Positions 58,353 through 64,000 of a DNA stretch of 64,000 bases are shown piece by piece. The notes under the pieces are model-generated. The model was not told the DNA's origin. It saw nothing but the letters and a program-made list of their open reading frames with translations, and searched no databases. Position numbers and translations under genes: made by a program. Each line of letters opens with the position of its first letter. The first letter of the stretch is position 1. Origin of the DNA: Heliocidaris tuberculata (Eukaryota; Echinodermata; Echinoidea; Camarodonta; Echinometridae); the NCBI GenBank assembly GCA_025618425.1, contig CM046832.1, positions 57,091,993 through 57,155,992 of the forward strand, in the 5' to 3' direction.

Positions 58353-60921
58353 TTATGAGATGTGGAAAGAAGTCTTGCCAACTTGATCCAATGCCATCGC
58401 ACCTTGTTGTGAGCTGTCTGGAGCCAATTCCTCCAGTCTTGACAGATGTAATCAACCTTTCCCTCGAGTCTGGAGTTTTCATCAAAGACTGGAAGGAGGC
58501 CGTCATTACGCCACTGTTGAAGAGAGATAAAATGGAGTGTGACTTCAAGAACTACCGCCCAATTAGCAATCTAAGCTTCTTGTCCAAACTGGTAGAGAAT
58601 GCTGTTTGCGACCAGCTTCACCTTCACATGGGCGACTATTCCCTCTTTCCTCTCTTCCAGTCGGCGCACAGGAAAAATCACAGCACTGAAACTTCTTTGT
58701 TGAAAATCAAGAATGACATTCTTCTCAATATGAACTCACAACAGGTTACTCTCCTTGTGTTGTTGGACCTGAGCTCCGCCTTCGACACCGTTGATCATGC
58801 AGCCCTCCTAAGACGTCTGCAAACCAAGATAGGTGTTTCTGGACGTGCTCTGGAATGGTTTCGATCATACTTGCTTGGTAGGAGTCAGCGAGTAACTATC
58901 CGTGGCACCCAGTCTGAGAGGTTTGATCTGCAATGCGGTGTTCCTCAGGGATCCTGTTTGGGGCCCCTACTCTTCTCTATCTACACATCAGACCTGTTCG
59001 ATGTCCTTGAGAAATATCTCCCACGTGCCCATTGCTACGCCGATGACACTCAGCTCTACTTTTCGTTCAAGCCTGGTGGTGATGCAAGTGAAAGAGAAGC
59101 TGTTGCAGTGATGGAGTCCTGTCTCAGTGATATTCGAACTTGGATGGTAAAGAACAGATTACTAATCAATGATGATAAGATAGAGTTCCTCATCATTGGC
59201 ACACTGCAGCAACTTCAAAAGATCAACATCCCACACATCAGGATCGGAGATGCTGATATCGTCCCCGCAAGCCATGAACTTGGGTTGCATGTCTGATTCA
59301 AATATGAACATGGATCAACATGTCCTGATGACATGCAGGGCAGCCTTCTTCCATCTGCACAACATCGTAGAATTTGCAAGTATCTGGACCAGAGATCACT
59401 ACTCACACTCATCCATGCTTTCATCACCAGCCGCCTGGATTACTGTAATGGTCTGCTCTACGGTGCCACTGCTACCCACATTGAAAAACTTCAGCGAATT
59501 CAAAATGCAGCTGCCAGACTTGCCACAGGTTCACCCAATTTCTGCCACATGAAACCAATCCTCCGTCAATTGAACTGGCTACCTATTAGGTCAAGGATTC
59601 ACTTCAAGATTCTTCTACTCACCTTTAAATGTATCCACGGTCTCGCCCCTTCTTACTTATCTGAACTCATAACTATCAGTCAACAATCCCGGTACTCTCT
59701 CCGCTCCTCACAAGGCACCATGCTGAACTATCCATCTCTCAAGATGCTGCCCACACTTGGTGACAGAGCATTTTAAACTGCTGCTCCCAAACTGTGGAAT
59801 CAACTACCCCAAATTCTCCGTAACCAACAATCTCTGGATGTCTTCAAAAAGCTTCTCAAACTCACTTATTTCGTTAATAACATTGTAAAGCGCATTTGAA
59901 CATATATATACAGCCCTGGAAAAAATTATTAGACCAGCTCCTAATAAAGGCCTGTATGGCAAGTGTTGGTTATATCAGTAATTGAATTTTCAGAATGATT
60001 TCTACCAGCTAACTCATAATGAGTGGATGAATACTCCCCGAAACAATTAGCTCGTGTAATAACTAATCGCTCTTACAATTACTGCCAGGGCAGTTGCCCC
60101 TAGGACAATTAACCCCAGACAATTTTCGCTGAAGGACAATTACTTCTAAGGGCACCCCAGCGGATAGAACTTTCAGAACAACTAACAGAATGTAAATATC
60201 CTAGATGCTCACTGTCCTCAGGATATTCTCCACGGGTAGGGGTTTTGGAAAAAATGTCCTGCCAGAATTGGTCTGGGGATAATTGTCCAGTGGGTATGCC
60301 TGATTTTCTCGTAAAGCCATGTCCACCCCTCTGGGGGCAGTTTGTTCAGTTCTTGGTGGAAAATTGCTACATTTGATGATAGCAGCCATGCCTTGTGGCA
60401 TTCTTTCAACAAGGTGTTGCCCTTTTTTCCCTCACAGCAACTCATTCATGCTGCAAGAATGTTTTTTTGTTTCATAAAATTAATTTTCTAATACCTTTAA
60501 TTTTATGTCACGCACTGGTCTCAGTAGAATAATGAGAAGGCCATGGTGCTCAGACCAAGAGTAGTATCACTTGAAATTCATCCTCTCAGACATTTATAGT
60601 TTATTAGGTGGTCCAAAAACTCTTTCTCATGTGAAAAAGGATGTTGTAATTGTCTGGGGAAATTTGTCTGCGACAATCTGTCCTGGCTGTAGTCGTCCTA
60701 GTAGTAACCGTCCTTGGGTAAAAAGTCATAGGGGTAATCGTTCTAGTTACTAGTAGTCCATTAATCATGTATTAGCTGTTGATAATCATTTTCCTACTTC
60801 CATAGACAGTGGACTTAACACTACTCATATACCCCAAAATGGAGCTGGTCTAATAATTATATATATATATATGGAAAATGTGCTATATAAATACATTATT
60901 ATTATTATTATTATTATTATT
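58353..60921 (+). mobile_element. L2/CR1-like LINE, 5'-truncated, inserted in the RNase H LINE
   Basis: The RT part reads KNYRPISNLSFLSKLVENA, LLVLLDLSSAFDTVDHAALL, CGVPQGSCLGPLLFSIYTSD and CYADDTQLYFSF (59035 region). It then breaks by a frameshift near 59280 and resumes with RLDYCNGLLYGATATHIEKL and LQRIQNAAARLATG. A TAA at 59774 falls before APKLWNQLP. The 3' end GTGCTATATAAATACATTAT with (ATT)n at 60893-60921 is the usual L2-type tail. A Tc1/mariner-like element splits the 3' UTR. Confidence 0.85.
59921..60857. mobile_element. Tc1/mariner-like element inside the LINE 3' UTR
   Basis: It begins TA-CAGCCCTGGAAAAAATTATT and AGACCAGCTCC, and ends GGAGCTGGTCTAATAATT-ATATA. It splits the LINE 3' end between GCGCATTTGAAC and GGAAAATGTGCTATA. 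On the minus strand near 60320-60420 VERMPQGMAAIIK resembles the C-terminal end of Tc1 transposases. The rest is a GGACAATTACCCC-type motif array. Confidence 0.65.
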
Positions 60922-60923
60922 AA

Positions 60924-61080
60924 ATATTCACCCTACAGGTTTTTGTGATACATGTAATGAAATAGAAACAGTCAACCATTTTCTTATATAGAATGCCCGC
61001 AATTTTGAAAGAGCAATGTTGTTCATAGAAACAAATACTTCAGAGCCATGTGAACTGTTGGGACTCTTGAATTAAAGTAC
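60924..61080 (+). pseudogene. LINE with RNase H domain, 3' part of the interrupted copy
   Basis: It reads IHPTGFCDTCNEIETVNHFL and onward, the C-x2-C...H zinc-knuckle-like end of the same ORF that breaks off at 58352. It regains the frame after the inserted LINE and ends near 61080. Confidence 0.7.
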
Positions 61081-61256
61081 TAGCATATATATACAAACAG
61101 CAATCGTTCGCTTCGATTGAGCGCTTATATAAATACAGAAAATGATAAGATGAAAGGCCCCATGTAAGGCCATTTTTTGGCCTAAGAATATGTAAATACA
61201 AATTTAATATGATATGATTATGTAAAAATGCCGCCAAATTTTGGTTTTATTTCTGA

Positions 61257-61259
<3 letters not shown>

Positions 61260-61287
<28 letters not shown>

Positions 61288-61500
61288 TCTTCTTCTCCTT
61301 CGACTGACAAGCTATGTTTCCGGGGAGAGGAGTAGGACTTTGAGGTCTTACAGGGAAGTCTTGGGAAATCCAGTGCTCTGTCTGACGCTACTTCTTTCCC
61401 TGTAGCAAGCAAGCAGTTGAACGGAATGTGTATAATAACAATGGAAAAAAAAAAAGAAGAAATGAATTAAAAAAAAAAAAAGATGAAAAAAAAAAGAAAG
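61260..61500. repeat. Simple repeats: TTTTG tandem and A-rich runs
   Basis: GTTTT units at 61260-61285 and A-rich GAAAAAA stretches at 61440-61500. No gene is seen. Confidence 0.6.
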
Positions 61501-62488
61501 AAATATGTGTGTATTATCAGTGTATATATCATAAACAGAGCTAGTGTGTAGGCTCATCTTGTCTCCTTTATTAATTTTGGTTGTACTTAGTATGATCTAC
61601 GCAGCATACGTGTAAGCTAACCTAATGGTAGATTACTATATAGCATACTTGAAAATAACTGACCATCCGTTGCACTTTTCATTACTAATACTGTAGCCTC
61701 ATTTTTTGCCTTATCTCTTTAATGTTAATTGAATATACCAAATTAATACAAAATTACCGGTCATATCACCCCAGTAGCCATTCTATCACTGACACCCCCA
61801 CCCTATGTCTGAGTGACCTAGGCCTAATTTCCTTTGGCCGAAAATCAAAGAGACGTAATTCGATGATTAGTAAGACGGCATCTTCGAAAAGGTGGGAAAA
61901 GTGCCCAAGTGTCTGTTTGGCGGGATGGTATTTTTTAATGTTTTTGAACGAGTTATATGATTTCCTTTCTTACTTTCGTAACTATAGTTTGAAGAAAAAA
62001 AACACATTGTAGTGATTGTACCTTTCCAAAGAGAGAGAGAGAAAAAATTGTTTGAATTTCTAAATAATAGTTGTGGCATAAATAGTCAGTTTTGACTAAT
62101 TGCCAAATAAAAACAAATAACAACAATAACAACAACGATTCGTGTATTATCATGGACCTACTTGTAGGTCCATGGTATTATAGAGTCTTTGGAGAAAAAC
62201 AGAACAAAACTATTTTCGTATTCTCCGGAAGATGTTATGCTAGAAACAATGTAATTTTTCTTTCAAGTTTCAAATTCATTAGATTATGGACCGGTCCTCT
62301 GAAAAATATGGGTAGTAAACTATGAATTTACTCTAAAAAAATGTTTGAAATAGAAATTTTGATGAGCATGCATTTAGCAATAGGCGTATATCTTCTATTA
62401 CAATATGTTATGGCAGTGGTTATGCACACACTCCATTATTTGTGATGTATAAAGGGGGTAAATAATGAGGGTTTTAACAAACTAAATC
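61501..62488. other. Intergenic DNA, no gene recognised
   Basis: Open frames below 100 codons show no family. A perfect 10-bp hairpin, ATGGACCTAC-TT-GTAGGTCCAT, lies at about 62152-62173. Confidence 0.4.
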
Positions 62489-62643
62489 AAGGGCGGATCC
62501 AGGATTTTGTAAAAGAGGGGCACAGAGCCGGAAAAGTACACAATTAAGGGGGCAATTTTTTTTCATTGTGTCCTTAAGGTATGCCAGTTGGATTTCAAAA
62601 GAGGGGGCACGGGCCGGTTTTCCCCTATGTAGATCCGCCACTG
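62489..62643. mobile_element. MITE of the GGCGGATCCAGGATTTT family, copy 2
   Basis: It runs from AAGGGCGGATCCAGGATTTT to GTAGATCCGCCACTG, so the ends are weak inverted repeats. It contains the uninterrupted CCTTAAGGTATGCC that serves as the empty site for the insertion in copy 3. Confidence 0.65.
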
Positions 62644-62719
62644 AACTAAATTACCAGTATTCAGCCTATCGCTTTGTTTTTTAAATTTCTGCCCTCTGAA
62701 GCTTGGCCTTCCGGCCTTC

Positions 62720-63328
62720 TCAGTGGTGGATCGACACTGTGCGGAGGAAAACCGGCCCGTGCATGCCCCCCCCCCCCGGCCCCCTTTTGAAACCCAACTG
62801 GCATATCTTAAGGCCACCGCACACCTTACGATCTGTCTGCGATCCGATTTGGAAATGAATCGCTGTGGCATTAAATATTGGCATTTTAACAAAGGAAATC
62901 TAGCCTATTCAGGTTCTGAAAAGTAATATGAATACTAAACATAGGGTTTGGGTGAACTGTAAGCTTTCTACAGGGAATAAGGGCAAAATTAGTTTCAAAT
63001 CGTATGCAGTCGTACGATTTTTGTGACGTCACTACGACTAGGAGCCGATGTGGCCATTTCACCTACTCGAAAACTCGACAAAGGCCGTATTATCGATTTT
63101 ACTATCTGTATGACTATTCAAACCGATTCAGACCCTCAATCAAAAATATTTTTCGTTTTTAAATGATTTGTCAAATGATATTACATTTTCTTCTGAAAAT
63201 CGGATCGCAGACCGATCGTAAGGTGTGCGGTGGCCTTAAAGTACACAGTCAACAAAATTTGCCCCCTTTATAGTGTACTTTTACGGCACTGTGCCCCCAC
63301 TTTTAACAAAATCCTGGATCTGCCCCTA
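62720..63328. mobile_element. MITE of the GGCGGATCCAGGATTTT family, copy 3, split by another MITE
   Basis: The left part 62720-62811 (CAGTGGTGGATCGACACTG to GGCATATCTTAA) and the right part 63236-63328 (TTAAAGTACACAG to ATCCTGGATCTGCCCCTAG) together match copies 1 and 2 in inverse order. Confidence 0.68.
62812..63235. mobile_element. Nested MITE, 424 bp, with GGCCACCGCACACCTTACGA ends
   Basis: GGCCACCGCACACCTTACGA at the left is an inverted repeat of TCGTAAGGTGTGCGGTGGCC at the right, and the arms go on through CTGCGATCCGATTT. TTAA flanks both sides (62808-62811, 63236-63239). The interior holds TACGATTTTTGTGACGTCAC. Confidence 0.82.
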
Positions 63329-64000
63329 GTTCTTCTATTCCATTAACATATATAACTCATCTCTCTCTCTCTCTGATGTGTCTTTCAACTCTAAAATATA
63401 TCACCCACCATGCTATCTTTACATTAGTTCCAATTTCGAAGTTTGTCATTTTAGACTTTCAACAGGAACAACGAAAATGGACAAAAAGTAGCCTTTGAAT
63501 TCCAATGATTTTGTGTCAATAAAAAAAGATAAATTTCATAATACATAAGAGATACAGAATATAGTGATATATAATGAACTACGTCTGTTGTTTAAAGAAA
63601 TGGAAAACTTGATAAATGTACACATAACTACAAACTTCATTTAGAAGACGAAATTTCTTCATGTATGAAAATGTTTTCAAATATCAAGGCGGTGGATGAT
63701 TAGCTAACATTGGTAATAACAAATAAATGTAAAAAAATCATGTAATCTATTAACAGAAGCAATAGGCTTACATACATTATCATAATAACACTTACAGCTA
63801 CTGACTTTACACGATTTGACTGGAGTGGGCTGTCTTTATGTTATGACTAATATAAAATTTTAATGTGCACCCAATACCAAAAGTACAACTTGCTAAACCC
63901 TTTTAAAATCATTATAACTTCATTATTCCTTTATCCATGATAGAAGAAACCCACATGAAACAATGATTAGAAATCGTTCCACAACAGACCCAAAGATCAT
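63329..64000. other. Right edge, no gene recognised
   Basis: AT-rich sequence with a CT microsatellite at 63360-63373 and no open frame of note. I see nothing supporting an exon of the CYB561D2-like gene here. Confidence 0.35.

Noticed and set aside
53340..64000. N-terminal exon of the CYB561D2-like gene
   Set aside because: I looked for a short minus-strand exon with a hydrophobic segment and a phase-1 donor but found none I could support among the repeats.

Overview
This is a eukaryotic, intron-rich, AT-rich window crowded with inverted-repeat DNA transposons, LINE fragments and homopolymer runs. All genes are animal genes: a formylglycine-generating enzyme, a SETMAR-type histone methyltransferase without a transposase, dystroglycan, a rolling-stone-like membrane protein and a cytochrome b561 protein. 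The gene set, the exon style and the repeat style (for example elements starting GGGTGTTTCATAAA or GGGCCCCGTTGCATAAAA) suggest a marine deuterostome invertebrate, most likely an echinoderm such as a sea urchin. That placement is inference, because no species marker is present.

Layout. 1-12.5 kb (+): the last seven coding exons of SUMF1, with introns full of foldback elements and MITEs. 13.9-16.3 kb (-): a complete two-exon SETMAR-type gene, tail-to-tail with SUMF1 as the two genes lie in vertebrates. 16.8-19.2 kb: LINE remains and other repeats. 19.4-25.7 kb (+): a complete three-exon dystroglycan coding region with a Ser/Thr-rich mucin segment of about 1,100 residues, several times the vertebrate length. 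26-37 kb: 3' flank and intergenic DNA with a CRE-bearing hairpin element (29.4-29.8 kb), a 1.67-kb foldback element built round a degenerate TCAA/TCAG array (31.4-33.1 kb), a LINE fragment and microsatellites. 37.3-45.9 kb (+): a complete three-exon rolling-stone-like gene with a 7-kb intron that holds a 1.5-kb near-palindrome. 46-51.7 kb: repeats only. 51.8-53.3 kb (-): the last two coding exons of a CYB561D2-like gene; its 5' exon was not found. 53.5-64 kb: repeats, including a transposon whose empty site survives next door, a three-level nest of retroelements and a Tc1/mariner-like element (56.9-61.1 kb), and a MITE inside a MITE (62.7-63.3 kb).

The genes do not form a pathway. SUMF1 activates sulfatases in the ER, the SETMAR-type protein modifies chromatin, dystroglycan links matrix to cytoskeleton, CYB561D2 is a transmembrane b-type cytochrome, and the rolling-stone protein is a multi-pass membrane protein. 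Four of them have human counterparts on chromosome arm 3p, which suggests retained ancestral linkage. Exon calls come from reading frame, splice dinucleotides and remembered family features. No alignment or database search was run.
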